This document shows positions 24,932 to 33,844 of a stretch of DNA of 33,847 nt, piece by piece (position 1 is the first letter of the stretch; every line of letters begins with the position of its first letter). A program made the position numbers and the translations under genes. Under the pieces are notes generated by a model, which saw only the letters and a list, made by a program, of their open reading frames with translations, was not told where the DNA came from and did no database searches. Origin of the DNA: Leucobacter sp. 7(1) (lineage in GTDB: Bacteria; Actinomycetota; Actinomycetes; Actinomycetales; Microbacteriaceae); the NCBI RefSeq assembly GCF_900163635.1, contig NZ_FUID01000092.1, positions 1 through 33,847 of the forward strand, written 5' to 3'.

Positions 24932-26551
24932 ATGCAAAGAAACTGGCGCAAGACGTCCCTCGCAATCGCGGCGCTGGTGAGCGCCGCGATGCTCGGGGCA
25001 CCCCTCGCAGCGAACGCCGCCCCCGGTGTCGCGATGATCGACGAACCGGCACAGGTGCCGATCGAGCCCAAGACTGCCGCCGACCTGAGTGCCGAGGAAG
25101 TGCCTGCGGAGCTGACCCCGGAGCCGGAGGTGCCGGCAACAGAAGTCCCCTCGGCGGGGGAGGAAGCCGCTGCTCCCGAGCGCGCGACGGACACACCCGC
25201 GGTGCCTGTACCGTCCGCCGCTACCGACGCACCCCAGACCAACGCAGTGGTGGGCGCGACCACCCTCCGTGGCAAGCTCAACAACTGGGATCCGAAGCTG
25301 CCGGGGTCGCTCTATGTGGGTGGGACAAATCCCGGGAACATCGCCCAGTCGTGCTTTGGCCACGGGGACGCTGCCGCGAACTACTCGGTTGTGACAGAGG
25401 CTTGGGACTCACCGACTCAGTCGTATCTGCCCTGCCCGTACACTGCCGATTACATCGTGAGCTTCACGGAAACCTCGTCGAAGACGAGTGCGGCAGCCCC
25501 GTTCGGGTATGCCCAAAGCTTCTGGGCCGGTGAAGGAAAAGCAACCGCTGACTCTCGACAGGCTAAGAAAGTCCGCGTGGAGGCCGGACGAACGCAGAAC
25601 GGTGTCGACTTTGCACCCCTCGTTGCGGGTCAACTCGGAGGGAAGATTGCGAGCTCCGTGGGCAAGCTCGGCGACAACGGTGGAGCTGTGTTGATGCTGC
25701 GTCCGGGAAAGAGCGTCTTCGACGGGCAAGGAAGCATCACCGATGAGAGCCTGCTCGGCTCGGCGCAGATCGAGAACGATCGGAGCTGGGCTCGAAATCT
25801 TGCCGCGGGGAGCTACTCGCTTGCGATTGTGGAATGGAGCCAATCGGGCCCGAAGGCTCTCGGCTATTACCACGCCACCCGCGGCCTTGTTTCGGATCCC
25901 AAGCAGGCGAGCACGGTGACGGTGCAGGCAAAGAAGAAAGTGACCGGCCTTGATTTCGCGGCGAAGCAGCAGCCTCCGCAGACTGGATTCACCGATGTGA
26001 AGCCGGGCGACAAGTTCGCGAAAGAAATCACCTGGATGCGCTCCAGCGGACTCTCAACTGGGATCAAGCAGCCGAATGGGTCGTACCGCTACGCGCCGAA
26101 GGAGAACGTGACGCGTGAGGCGATGGCGGCGTTCCTGTTCCGGCAGTACAGCAAGCCGGGCTACAAGGCTCCGGCGAAGTCGCCATTCACCGATGTGAAG
26201 ACGACGGACAAGTTTTACAAGGAGATCGCGTGGATGAAGGATGCGAAGATCTCCACCGGCGTGAAGCAGGCGAACGGCACGGCGAAGTACTTGCCGAAGG
26301 CGAGTATCACGCGTGAGGCGATGGCCGCGTTCATGTACCGGATCGACACGGGCAAGAAGCCCGCGACGCCGAAGGTCTCGCCGTTCGCTGACATGAAGCC
26401 GGGTGACAAGTTCTTCACGGAGATCGCTTGGATGCACTCGAGTGGTCTGTCGACGGGCATCACGCAGCCCAGTGGCAAGCCGACGTACGCGCCGAAGAAC
26501 AACGTCACGCGTGAGGCGATGGCGGCGTTCCTCTACCGCGCACAGCCGTAA
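24932..26551 (+). CDS. Secreted protein with three S-layer-homology-type repeats
   Basis: Exported protein of 539 residues. The signal peptide ends near residue 29 (LAANAAPG). An acidic Pro/Glu-rich linker (about 35-105) follows, then a unique domain (about 110-345) with GKLNNWDPKLPGSLYVGG and beta-type sequence. Three SLH-like repeats of 66 residues then start at about 352, 419 and 485, each opening F-T/A-D-V/M-K and ending in TREAMAAF-hydrophobic-R. SLH repeats hold proteins to wall glycans, so the protein is probably attached non-covalently to the cell wall. AAGGAG lies nine bases before the ATG. The role of the unique domain is not known. Confidence 0.85.
   Translation: MQRNWRKTSLAIAALVSAAMLGAPLAANAAPGVAMIDEPAQVPIEPKTAADLSAEEVPAELTPEPEVPATEVPSAGEEAAAPERATDTPAVPVPSAATDAPQTNAVVGATTLRGKLNNWDPKLPGSLYVGGTNPGNIAQSCFGHGDAAANYSVVTEAWDSPTQSYLPCPYTADYIVSFTETSSKTSAAAPFGYAQSFWAGEGKATADSRQAKKVRVEAGRTQNGVDFAPLVAGQLGGKIASSVGKLGDNGGAVLMLRPGKSVFDGQGSITDESLLGSAQIENDRSWARNLAAGSYSLAIVEWSQSGPKALGYYHATRGLVSDPKQASTVTVQAKKKVTGLDFAAKQQPPQTGFTDVKPGDKFAKEITWMRSSGLSTGIKQPNGSYRYAPKENVTREAMAAFLFRQYSKPGYKAPAKSPFTDVKTTDKFYKEIAWMKDAKISTGVKQANGTAKYLPKASITREAMAAFMYRIDTGKKPATPKVSPFADMKPGDKFFTEIAWMHSSGLSTGITQPSGKPTYAPKNNVTREAMAAFLYRAQP
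25984..26551 (+). repeat. Three tandem SLH-coding repeats, 198-bp period
   Basis: The 24-base stretch beginning ACGCGTGAGGCGATGG occurs at 26111, 26309 and 26507, exactly 198 bases apart. The copies differ by a single base within it. Near identity at DNA level suggests recent duplication or gene conversion. Confidence 0.8.
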
Positions 26552-26561
26552 CACCACAACG

Positions 26562-26604
26562 CACGGGGCGGGAGGCGATCACTGCGATCGCGGCCCGCCC
26601 CGTG
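26562..26604. terminator. Hairpin between convergent genes
   Basis: CACGGGGCGGG (26562-26572) and CCCGCCCCGTG (26594-26604) form a perfect 11-bp stem whose loop holds a smaller GCGATC/GATCGC stem. It lies between the SLH gene and the convergent DUF445 gene and may serve both strands. There is no T-run. Confidence 0.7.
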
Positions 26605-26622
26605 GCATGTTGTGCGGCGCAA

Positions 26623-27918
26623 CTACCCGACGAGCGGGGCGATGACAAGCGTGGCAATCGCGAAGATCGCGAGTCCCGCGAGGGAGCCAACGACGGTGCC
26701 ATTGATCCGGATGAACTGCAGGTCCTTCCCGACCTGAAGCTCGATCTTCTCGGCCGCCTCCCGCGCGTCCCAGCGCTGCACGGTTTCACTGATCACGCCC
26801 GCCAGGTCGTGGCGGTAGCGGTGCACCAGGTGTTCCACGACACCCATCACCCACACATCGATCTTGTACTGCAGCGTCGAGTCGCTCACAAGCTTGCAAC
26901 CGAAGTCCTGTGCGGCGCTCACCATCCGCACGCGCAGGTCGCTCGCCGGATCTTCGAGCATCGCGACGAGCGCCGCCCGCGCTGTCTCCCAGGTGCTCGC
27001 CGCGAGCGCCCGGATGCGGGGGCTATCGAACACCTCGTGTTTGAAGCTCTCGAGCTGTTCCTGCAATCGCTCCTGCTCCTGCAGATCCCGGGCGAGGTCC
27101 CCGAGGAACTTGCCCACGGCGAGCCGGAAGGGGTGCTTCGGATCCGCCGCGACGGTCTGCACAAACCGCACGGCCTCCGCGTGGAGGCGCGTATCGACGA
27201 AGCGATCTACGATGCTCGGCACCCACGACGGCAACCGCGAGGAGACGACCCGATCAAAGGCCTCGGGGTGCTGCACCAGCCAATCCTCGAGGCGATCCGC
27301 TGCGATGTCGAGGAGCGCCTCGTGGTGCCCGCCGTCGAGGAACGATTCGGCCGCGCGTCCAAGCAGCGGGCCCCACTCCGGTTCGATGACGTGCCGCCTC
27401 ACGAGCACCTCGATGAGCTCTTGCACGTCGCCATCGTCCAACACTGTCAGTGCGCCGAGGCCCGCGTTCGCGACAATCTCGGCGACCCTTTCAGCGTTGG
27501 CCCGCTCGGAGAGCCAGTCGCCGGCCATCCGTGCACCGCTGACCTGTGAGAGCTTCTCGTGCACCACCTCGTCGGCGAGGAAGTTCTCCTCAACAAACGC
27601 GCCCAGGCCCTCGCCAATCTCGTCTTTCTTGTTAGAGATGAGATTGGTGTGCGGGATCTTGATCCCGAGAGGGTGCCGGAAGAGCGCCGTGACCGCGAAC
27701 CAATCCGCGAGTGCGCCGACCATGCCGCCCTCGCTCGCCGCGCGGACGTACCCGAGCCAGGGGTATCGATCCTGCAGCACAAATGACACAACAAAGACGA
27801 CGGCCATGCCGATAAGCAGCCCGACGGCGATGCCCTGCATGCGTCGTAAGTCGCGGAGCCGTTGGAAATCTGCCGGGGACACCGCACCCAGCGTGCGGGC
27901 ATTTCGTGAGGGCGCCAT
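26623..27918 (-). CDS. DUF445 family membrane protein (YjiN-like)
   Basis: Protein of 431 residues with a membrane helix near each end (about 27-47 and 405-428) and a long helical middle. The DUF445 signature GALADWFAVTALFRHPLGI, then IPHTNLI, lies just after the first helix. The function of the family is unknown; a structural role at the envelope is possible from its shape. ATG 27918 has no ribosome site, but CATAAT (minus strand, 27930-27925) lies six bases before it, so the mRNA is probably leaderless. It is divergent from the RND gene across 93 bases. Confidence 0.9.
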   Translation of the reverse strand: MAPSRNARTLGAVSPADFQRLRDLRRMQGIAVGLLIGMAVVFVVSFVLQDRYPWLGYVRAASEGGMVGALADWFAVTALFRHPLGIKIPHTNLISNKKDEIGEGLGAFVEENFLADEVVHEKLSQVSGARMAGDWLSERANAERVAEIVANAGLGALTVLDDGDVQELIEVLVRRHVIEPEWGPLLGRAAESFLDGGHHEALLDIAADRLEDWLVQHPEAFDRVVSSRLPSWVPSIVDRFVDTRLHAEAVRFVQTVAADPKHPFRLAVGKFLGDLARDLQEQERLQEQLESFKHEVFDSPRIRALAASTWETARAALVAMLEDPASDLRVRMVSAAQDFGCKLVSDSTLQYKIDVWVMGVVEHLVHRYRHDLAGVISETVQRWDAREAAEKIELQVGKDLQFIRINGTVVGSLAGLAIFAIATLVIAPLVG

Positions 27919-27930
27919 GACGCCATTATG
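27919..27930 (-). promoter_or_regulatory. -10 element of a probable leaderless mRNA (DUF445 gene)
   Basis: CATAAT on the minus strand (27930-27925) matches five of six bases of TATAAT and is six bases from the ATG. No -35 is evident. Confidence 0.5.
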
Positions 27931-28011
27931 GCTGGTCGCGGACCTGTTCGTGGACGAGATTCCTGATTCGAATACGTCATTTGCCCCGTTGGCGTGGGAG
28001 AATCAGGCCTT

Positions 28012-31000
28012 ATGCACCATCTCACGGCGCTGAGCCTGAAAAACCGTGCCCTGATCGCGCTCGTGACGATCGTCGCCGCGGTATTTGGTCTGCTGGGCGT
28101 CGGATCGCTCAAGCAAGAACTGATGCCGTCGGTGCAGTTCCCCGCGATCGCGGTGGTGACGAGCTACCCGGGTGCCTCGCCCGAGGTCGTCAACAAAGAA
28201 GTCTCCGGCCCCATTGAGACGGCGCTGCGCGGTGTGCCGCAGCTCGAGTCCTCGAACGCGACCTCCAGCACGGGGGCGTCGATGGTGCTGGCACAGTTCA
28301 CCTACGGGGTGGACATTGCGGCCACCGAACAGAAAGTGGAACGCGCGGTCAGCCGGATCTCGCAGCTGCTGCCCGCCGCGGCCGATACGCAGGTGATGTC
28401 GGGGAGTATCGACGACTTCCCGGTGATTCAGATCGCGGTCACTCCCGCGGAAGGGCAGACGCCAGAGCAGGCCGCCGAAGTTGTCGAGCGGATCGCGATC
28501 GCGGACCTCAGTGATCTCGATGGGGTGCGCGACGCGCAGCTGTCGGGTGCACGGCCAGACCGAATCACGATTGTCCCGAACTTTGAAGCGCTCGGGGCGC
28601 AGGGGCTGGGCGCACAGTCCATCACCGACACGCTGCAGCAGAGCGGTGTGCTCGTGGCCGCCGGATCCATCACCGAGGGCGATCAGACCCTGTCCGTGCA
28701 AGCGGGGAGCACAGTCACCTCCGCCGAAGACATTGCGGCGCTTCCGCTTCCGGTGAGTGCCGAGCAGATCATGGCGCAGCAGGAGGAGCTTGCGCGGCAG
28801 CAGGCACCGGTGCGTCCGGGCGTGCAGCCCGAGGTGCAGCCCGCACCCGTGCTCACTCCGATCACCATCGGTGACGTCGCTGAAGTGCGGCTTGAGCCGG
28901 GCCCGGTCGAGAGCATCTCCCGGGTGAACGGCGCGCCGGCCCTGACAATCGCCGTCACGAAGACCTCCGCGGCAAACACCGTCGAGGTGTCGCACGCGGT
29001 GCAAGATCAGCTCGCAGAGCTTGAGGATCAGCTCGGCGGGGTCGAGCTCAGCGTGGTCTTTGACCAGGCCCCGTACGTCGAGGATTCGATCGAGACACTC
29101 ACAACTGAGGGGCTGCTCGGTCTGCTCTTTGCGGTGCTGGTGATCCTCGTTTTCCTGATGTCGGTGCGAGCTACTCTGGTCACGGCGATCTCGATCCCCA
29201 CCTCGGTGCTGCTGACCTTCATCGGCCTCAATTTCGCGGACTACACGCTCAACATGCTGACGCTCGGCGCGCTCACAATATCGATCGGCCGCGTCGTGGA
29301 CGACTCGATCGTGGTCGTCGAGAACATCAAGCGACATCTGGTCTCCGACACCGACCGCGCCGCGACGATCACCATGGCGGTGCGCGAAGTCGCGGGGGCA
29401 ATTACTGCCTCGACAATCACGACCGTCGCGGTGTTCCTGCCGATGGCATTTGTCGCGGGCATGGTGGGTGAGCTGTTCCGGCCGTTCGCATTCACGGTCA
29501 CGATCGCGCTTGTCGCCTCGCTGCTCGTGTCGCTCACCATCGTGCCGGTGCTCGCGTACTGGTTCCTGAAGCCGGAGCACGCCCGCCGCCGGGAAACTGC
29601 CGTCGGCGAAGCCGTGGCACAGCCGACCCGATTGCAGCGCTGGTACCACCCGGTGATCGACTGGACGCTGCGCCGCCCAGCGGTGACGCTCATGATCGCG
29701 GCGCTTGTGTTCGGCGGGACGATCGCCGCGAGCCCGTTGATGAAGACTAACTTCATGGGTGCGGACGAGCAGAACTCGGTGGGCCTCGTGCAGACGCTCA
29801 CGCCGGGCACCAGTCTTGATGCGCAGCTCGCACAGGCGGAACGGGTCGAGGGCGTCCTCGCTGATCTGCCCGAGGTAGAGACCGTGCAGGTGACCATCGG
29901 AAGCTCCGGTGGCGGCATGGCCGCGATCTTCGGCGGTGGCGGCGACGGGGCTGTGAACTACTCGCTCACTACCGATCCGAAGGTCAACCAGGAGCAGGCG
30001 CAAGACGCGATCCGATCCGCCGTCAACGGACTGGACAATGCGGGCGAATTCTCGCTGGGTCAGTCGGGTGGCGGCGTCACCATGTCGAGCGCCATCGAGG
30101 TTGTGGTGAGCGCGCCGGATCAGGAGACCCTCGCTACCGCGAGCGATGCTGTGCTCGCCGAGCTCCGGGAACAGGACGGCCTGAAGCAGGTCGAGAGCGA
30201 CCTCGCGCTGTCCCGCCCCTACCTCGCCATCACCGTGGACCGTGCGGCCGCGGCCGCTGCCGGCCTGACCGAGGCCGGCGTCGCGGGTCAGGTCGCCCAA
30301 CAGATGCAGCCGAACCAGATCGGGCAGATCACCCTGAACTCCGCCACAACCTCCGTGTACCTCGCGGACACCGTGGCACCGACGGATCAGGCTGGTGTCG
30401 CGGCGCTCCCGATCCAGACCGCGGTCGGTCCGCAGGCGCTGAGCGCGCTCGCGACCGTTGCCGTCGCGGACGGACCCGTGACGATCCGAACCGAGGACAC
30501 GGCGCGCGTCGTGACAATCTCCGCCCTGCCCGAGGGTGACGATTTGACCGCCGCGAGCGCCGCTGTGAACCGAGCGCTTGACGCTGTGGAGCTCCCGGCG
30601 GGTGCCAACGCGAGCATTGGCGGGGTGATGTCGCAGCAGTCCGAGGCGTTCGGGCAACTGGGACTCGCGCTGCTCGCTGCCATCCTGATCGTGTACGTGG
30701 TGATGGTGGCGACGTTCCGCAGTCTGCTACAGCCGCTCCTGCTGCTCATCTCCGTGCCATTCGCGGCGACGGGCGCGATCCTGCTCCTCATCGTGACCGG
30801 AATCCCACTCGGCGTCGCGTCCCTCATCGGCGTGCTGATGCTGATCGGGATCGTGGTCACCAACGCGATTGTGCTTATCGACCTCGTCAACCAGTATCGT
30901 GACCGCGGGGAACCATTGAAACAAGCGGTGACACACGGGTCGCTGCAGCGATTGCGCCCAATCGTCATGACCGCGCTCGCGACAATCTTGGCGCTCACGC

Positions 31001-32166
31001 CAATGGCCCTCGGGATCACGGGCAAGGGCGGATTCATCTCGCAGCCGCTCGCCGTCGTGGTGATCGGCGGTCTCCTCTCCTCGACAGTGCTCACCCTTGT
31101 TGTGCTCCCCACCCTGTACTACGCAGTGGAACGCCGCCGGGAGAGCCGGAACGGGCCGCGGGATCCGGGCACCGAGCGCGAACCGAAAAGCCCACGCGGG
31201 CCGCTGCGCCGACGCGGTGCGGGGCGCGCTGCGGCAACCGCCGGGGTGGCGAGTCCGGACGGGCTTGTGCTCGCGGGCAGCGGGGTCGCCGGGACAGCGG
31301 CGCTCACGAATGCCGGTCATGCGGATGCCGCGGATGTCGTGGATGCCGCACACGCCGACATTGCGGGCACCAATGCGCCGACGCTGAATGTAGAACCGCA
31401 GCCTGTATCTGTGGCCGAGCCTGCTTCAGAAGTAGAGCCGTCCGACGAGCCTGCCTCAGAGGCAGAGCCGTTCGCCGAGCCGGAGCTTGTGGCAGAACCG
31501 TTGGCCGAGCCCGAGCTTGTAGCCGAGTCCGTGCCGGCCCCGGTCGCCGCGCCAGTGTCGGCCCCGGTGCCCATCGTCCTGCCTGAACCGCCGATGGTTC
31601 CTCCCGCGCCCGAAGCCCCCGAGCCCGTCGCGGTGTCGCTGCCGGAAACCCCGGCCGAGGTACCGGGACCGAACACGCAGCAGATGTCGCTCGACCTCGA
31701 AGACCTCGGCTTCGTGGGAGCGGACAACCCCATTGAAGCCCGGCTCAGCGGCACCGTTCCGGTTGAAGCGCCCGTGGAGGATCAGCCCGCTGAGCCCGAA
31801 CCGAGCGCACCGTCAGTACCCGAGCCTGAGGTCACAGCCGCCCCCATCGAGGCGGAAGCCGCTACGATGGAGGCCGACACGACGGCGTTCACTCCGGAGG
31901 TATTCGACTTCACGGACGAACAGCCTGTCGAGGAACAGCTCGACGACACCACACAGATCGACGCGGTGCCTGCGCAGATGCCAGATGCACCCGCACCTCC
32001 GGTCACCGGGGAACTGAACTGGGAACAGTTGCTGTGGCAAGCAACACAAGAGATTGACGAGGAAGTCGCGGCAGACTCCTCCGCAACTGGGGAGTCCGCG
32101 GCCGCGGATCCGGCGAAGAATGAGGGCGGCGCGCACGGTGTCGCCCCGGATGACAATGAACGGTAG
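28012..32166 (+). CDS. RND-family (AcrB/HAE1-type) transporter with long acidic C-terminal tail
   Basis: Proton-driven exporter of about 1384 residues. The first 1040 are a complete RND pump: an N-terminal helix (LIALVTIVAAVFGLLGVGSL), a first outer domain, helices 2-6, a second outer domain and helices 8-12. The proton-relay pair Asp430-Asp431 lies in SIGRVVDDSIVVVENI. The last 345 residues are an extension: a basic stretch (RRRESRNG), Ala-rich sequence, then EPEL/VAEP repeats and an acidic end. The tail starts after the last helix, so it should be cytoplasmic. ATG 28012 is chosen over GTG 27994 because the protein then starts just before the first helix. No membrane-fusion partner is present. 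The substrate may be a drug, lipid or lipopeptide. Confidence 0.9.
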   Translation: MHHLTALSLKNRALIALVTIVAAVFGLLGVGSLKQELMPSVQFPAIAVVTSYPGASPEVVNKEVSGPIETALRGVPQLESSNATSSTGASMVLAQFTYGVDIAATEQKVERAVSRISQLLPAAADTQVMSGSIDDFPVIQIAVTPAEGQTPEQAAEVVERIAIADLSDLDGVRDAQLSGARPDRITIVPNFEALGAQGLGAQSITDTLQQSGVLVAAGSITEGDQTLSVQAGSTVTSAEDIAALPLPVSAEQIMAQQEELARQQAPVRPGVQPEVQPAPVLTPITIGDVAEVRLEPGPVESISRVNGAPALTIAVTKTSAANTVEVSHAVQDQLAELEDQLGGVELSVVFDQAPYVEDSIETLTTEGLLGLLFAVLVILVFLMSVRATLVTAISIPTSVLLTFIGLNFADYTLNMLTLGALTISIGRVVDDSIVVVENIKRHLVSDTDRAATITMAVREVAGAITASTITTVAVFLPMAFVAGMVGELFRPFAFTVTIALVASLLVSLTIVPVLAYWFLKPEHARRRETAVGEAVAQPTRLQRWYHPVIDWTLRRPAVTLMIAALVFGGTIAASPLMKTNFMGADEQNSVGLVQTLTPGTSLDAQLAQAERVEGVLADLPEVETVQVTIGSSGGGMAAIFGGGGDGAVNYSLTTDPKVNQEQAQDAIRSAVNGLDNAGEFSLGQSGGGVTMSSAIEVVVSAPDQETLATASDAVLAELREQDGLKQVESDLALSRPYLAITVDRAAAAAAGLTEAGVAGQVAQQMQPNQIGQITLNSATTSVYLADTVAPTDQAGVAALPIQTAVGPQALSALATVAVADGPVTIRTEDTARVVTISALPEGDDLTAASAAVNRALDAVELPAGANASIGGVMSQQSEAFGQLGLALLAAILIVYVVMVATFRSLLQPLLLLISVPFAATGAILLLIVTGIPLGVASLIGVLMLIGIVVTNAIVLIDLVNQYRDRGEPLKQAVTHGSLQRLRPIVMTALATILALTPMALGITGKGGFISQPLAVVVIGGLLSSTVLTLVVLPTLYYAVERRRESRNGPRDPGTEREPKSPRGPLRRRGAGRAAATAGVASPDGLVLAGSGVAGTAALTNAGHADAADVVDAAHADIAGTNAPTLNVEPQPVSVAEPASEVEPSDEPASEAEPFAEPELVAEPLAEPELVAESVPAPVAAPVSAPVPIVLPEPPMVPPAPEAPEPVAVSLPETPAEVPGPNTQQMSLDLEDLGFVGADNPIEARLSGTVPVEAPVEDQPAEPEPSAPSVPEPEVTAAPIEAEAATMEADTTAFTPEVFDFTDEQPVEEQLDDTTQIDAVPAQMPDAPAPPVTGELNWEQLLWQATQEIDEEVAADSSATGESAAADPAKNEGGAHGVAPDDNER
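31128..32163 (+). other. Low-complexity tail of the RND transporter
   Basis: The coding sequence for the last 345 residues is biased to Pro, Glu, Ala and Val. Near-repeats such as AEPFAEPELVAEPLAEPELV lie at about 31460-31520. Short conserved-looking patches remain (QQMSLDLEDLGF, and NWEQLLWQATQEIDEEV near the end), which look like docking motifs within a disordered chain. This part is not present in standard RND pumps. Confidence 0.7.
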
Positions 32167-32168
32167 AC

Positions 32169-33692
32169 ATGGCGCAGAAGGGGCGGCGGGGCTTTAAACC
32201 ACCCGCGAACTACGAACCGGGGCGGAAGCCTCGCGGGCGGAAGTTTCACGGGGGTGCCCGGCCGTACGACGCCGATCCCGCGCGGCGGGACCGTTCGGAG
32301 GGGGCGGCGAAGGATCGCCGCGAGGGCGATGCGAAACGCAGCGACGCAGCCCCCCGATCCGGCGCCTCCGGTGCCTCCACGGCACCTGCGCGCGCGCCGC
32401 GCCGTCAGCCGGCGGCCGCTGGGGCAACGCCGCTACCTAAGCTTGACGCGAAGATCACTACCGCCACAGACGCCGCGGGCGTGAAATTTACCGATCTGGG
32501 ACTCGGCGGCAACATCGTTCGTGTACTCGGGGAGCTGGGCGCAGACCAACCGTTCCCGATCCAGGTGGCCACAATCCCGGACACGATCGCGGGGCGCGAC
32601 ATTCTGGGCCGTGCGCGCACGGGCTCGGGAAAGACGATCGCGTTTGGTGCGGCGCTCGTCGAGCGAATGCTCAAGCTGAAGGCAGAGGGTGCGTTCGGGG
32701 CAAAGCCGGGCGGCAAGTCTCCCCGCGCGCAGCGCGGCGTGCGTGTCCAGCGCACCGTGACGCGAAACCCGCGCGCGCTGATCCTCGCGCCCACCCGTGA
32801 GCTCGCACTGCAGATCGACCGCACCGTGCAGCCCATCGCGCGCTCCGTTGGGTTCTACACCGCCCAGATGGTGGGTGGTATCCCGATCGACCCGCAGATC
32901 CACGCGCTGGAACGCGGCGTCGACATTGTGATCGGCACCCCGGGCCGCGTGCAAGACCTGGTGACCCGCCGCAAGCTCGACCTTCGCGACGTCCTCGTGA
33001 CCGTGCTCGACGAGGCCGACCACATGTGCGACCTAGGCTTCTTGGAACCCGTGCAGCGGGTGTTGCGCGAGACCCAGCGTGACGGGCAGCGGCTCCTGTT
33101 CTCGGCGACGCTCGACAGCGGGGTGTCCGCCCTTGTCTCTGAGTTCCTCCGCGATCCGGCCGTCCACGAGGCCGAGCCCGCGGCAAGCGGGCGTGTGCGT
33201 CACCGCGTCTACACTGTGGCGCGCGACCACAAGGAGCAGACGCTGGTGCAGCTCGCGAAGACTCCGGGTCGCGTGCTCCTGTTCTGCCGCACCCGCGCCT
33301 ACGCCGAACAGATCACGGAGGTGCTCGCAGATGCCGGACTTCGCGTCACGTCCCTGCACGGTGACCTGAGCCAATCCCGGCGCGAGCGAAATCTCGCACA
33401 GTTCGCGACGGGGAAGGCCTCGGTGCTCGTGGCCACCGACGTGGCAGCGCGCGGGATCCATGTTGACGACGTCGACCTCGTCATTCAGGCAGATCCTCCG
33501 AACGATTTCAAGACCTACTTGCACCGCGCCGGGCGCACGGGACGGGCAGGCCGGGACGGGCGCGTGGTGACCGTGATCCCGAAGCCTCGCGAGCAGTCGA
33601 TGCGCGAGATCCTGGAACATGCCGGGATCGAGGCTGAGCAGTTCGGGGAGTTTGTGCCGAAGGCTGCGGGCGGAGCGAAGCGGAGCCGCTAG
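32169..33692 (+). CDS. DEAD-box RNA helicase
   Basis: ATP-dependent RNA helicase of 507 residues. It has a basic disordered N-terminus (about 1-95), a Q-motif (Phe107, Gln132), motif I ARTGSGKT (149-156), Ia PTREL (208-212), II DEAD (281-284), III SAT (312-314) and VI HRAGRTGRAGR. About 30 basic residues are inserted between motifs I and Ia (about 170-200). Members unwind RNA in ribosome assembly, mRNA decay or cold adaptation; which applies here is not clear. It starts two bases after the RND stop with only a weak ribosome site, so it is probably co-transcribed and perhaps translationally coupled. Confidence 0.93.
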   Translation: MAQKGRRGFKPPANYEPGRKPRGRKFHGGARPYDADPARRDRSEGAAKDRREGDAKRSDAAPRSGASGASTAPARAPRRQPAAAGATPLPKLDAKITTATDAAGVKFTDLGLGGNIVRVLGELGADQPFPIQVATIPDTIAGRDILGRARTGSGKTIAFGAALVERMLKLKAEGAFGAKPGGKSPRAQRGVRVQRTVTRNPRALILAPTRELALQIDRTVQPIARSVGFYTAQMVGGIPIDPQIHALERGVDIVIGTPGRVQDLVTRRKLDLRDVLVTVLDEADHMCDLGFLEPVQRVLRETQRDGQRLLFSATLDSGVSALVSEFLRDPAVHEAEPAASGRVRHRVYTVARDHKEQTLVQLAKTPGRVLLFCRTRAYAEQITEVLADAGLRVTSLHGDLSQSRRERNLAQFATGKASVLVATDVAARGIHVDDVDLVIQADPPNDFKTYLHRAGRTGRAGRDGRVVTVIPKPREQSMREILEHAGIEAEQFGEFVPKAAGGAKRSR

Positions 33693-33697
33693 CTTCC

Positions 33698-33725
33698 GCG
33701 CCCCGCGCCCCGCGCCTCGCGCCCC
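33698..33725. repeat. Four tandem GCGCCCC heptamers
   Basis: Four 7-base units (GCGCCCC, GCGCCCC, GCGCCTC, GCGCCCC) lie directly after the helicase stop. This is a short GC-rich tandem repeat in the 3' flank, prone to slippage. No function is evident. Confidence 0.75.
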
Positions 33726-33796
33726 GCGGCTCCTTGTCCCTGGCTGCTGTTTCGCCGAGGGGACGCAAAACGGGGTCATTCCTTCGGCGGTTTCAG

Positions 33797-33844
33797 GTGG
33801 TGAGTGCAACACCTGCCCTATCTCTAGCAGGAAGCCCTCACCAC
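33797..33844 (+). other. Structured element with alternative hairpins at the window edge
   Basis: GTGGTGAG (33797-33804) pairs with CTCACCAC (33837-33844), enclosing CCTGC-N10-GCAGG (33812-33831). CAGGTG (33794-33799) could instead pair with CACCTG (33810-33815), which excludes both. The window ends three bases later, so a downstream gene or T-run cannot be judged. It may be a leader or attenuator of a gene beyond the edge, a terminator, or the end of a mobile element. Confidence 0.35.

Noticed and set aside
26602..27549. 315-residue frame opposite DUF445
   Set aside because: Antisense shadow; composition rich in His and Arg, no motif, and no ribosome site.
28003..30657. 884-residue frame opposite the RND gene
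   Set aside because: It is an antisense shadow caused by high GC. It is rich in Arg, His and Asp, has no domain, and the sense frame is a clear RND pump.
33698..33725. Tandem heptamers as a CRISPR array
   Set aside because: Units are 7 bases with no spacers and no cas gene; it is a simple GC-rich repeat.
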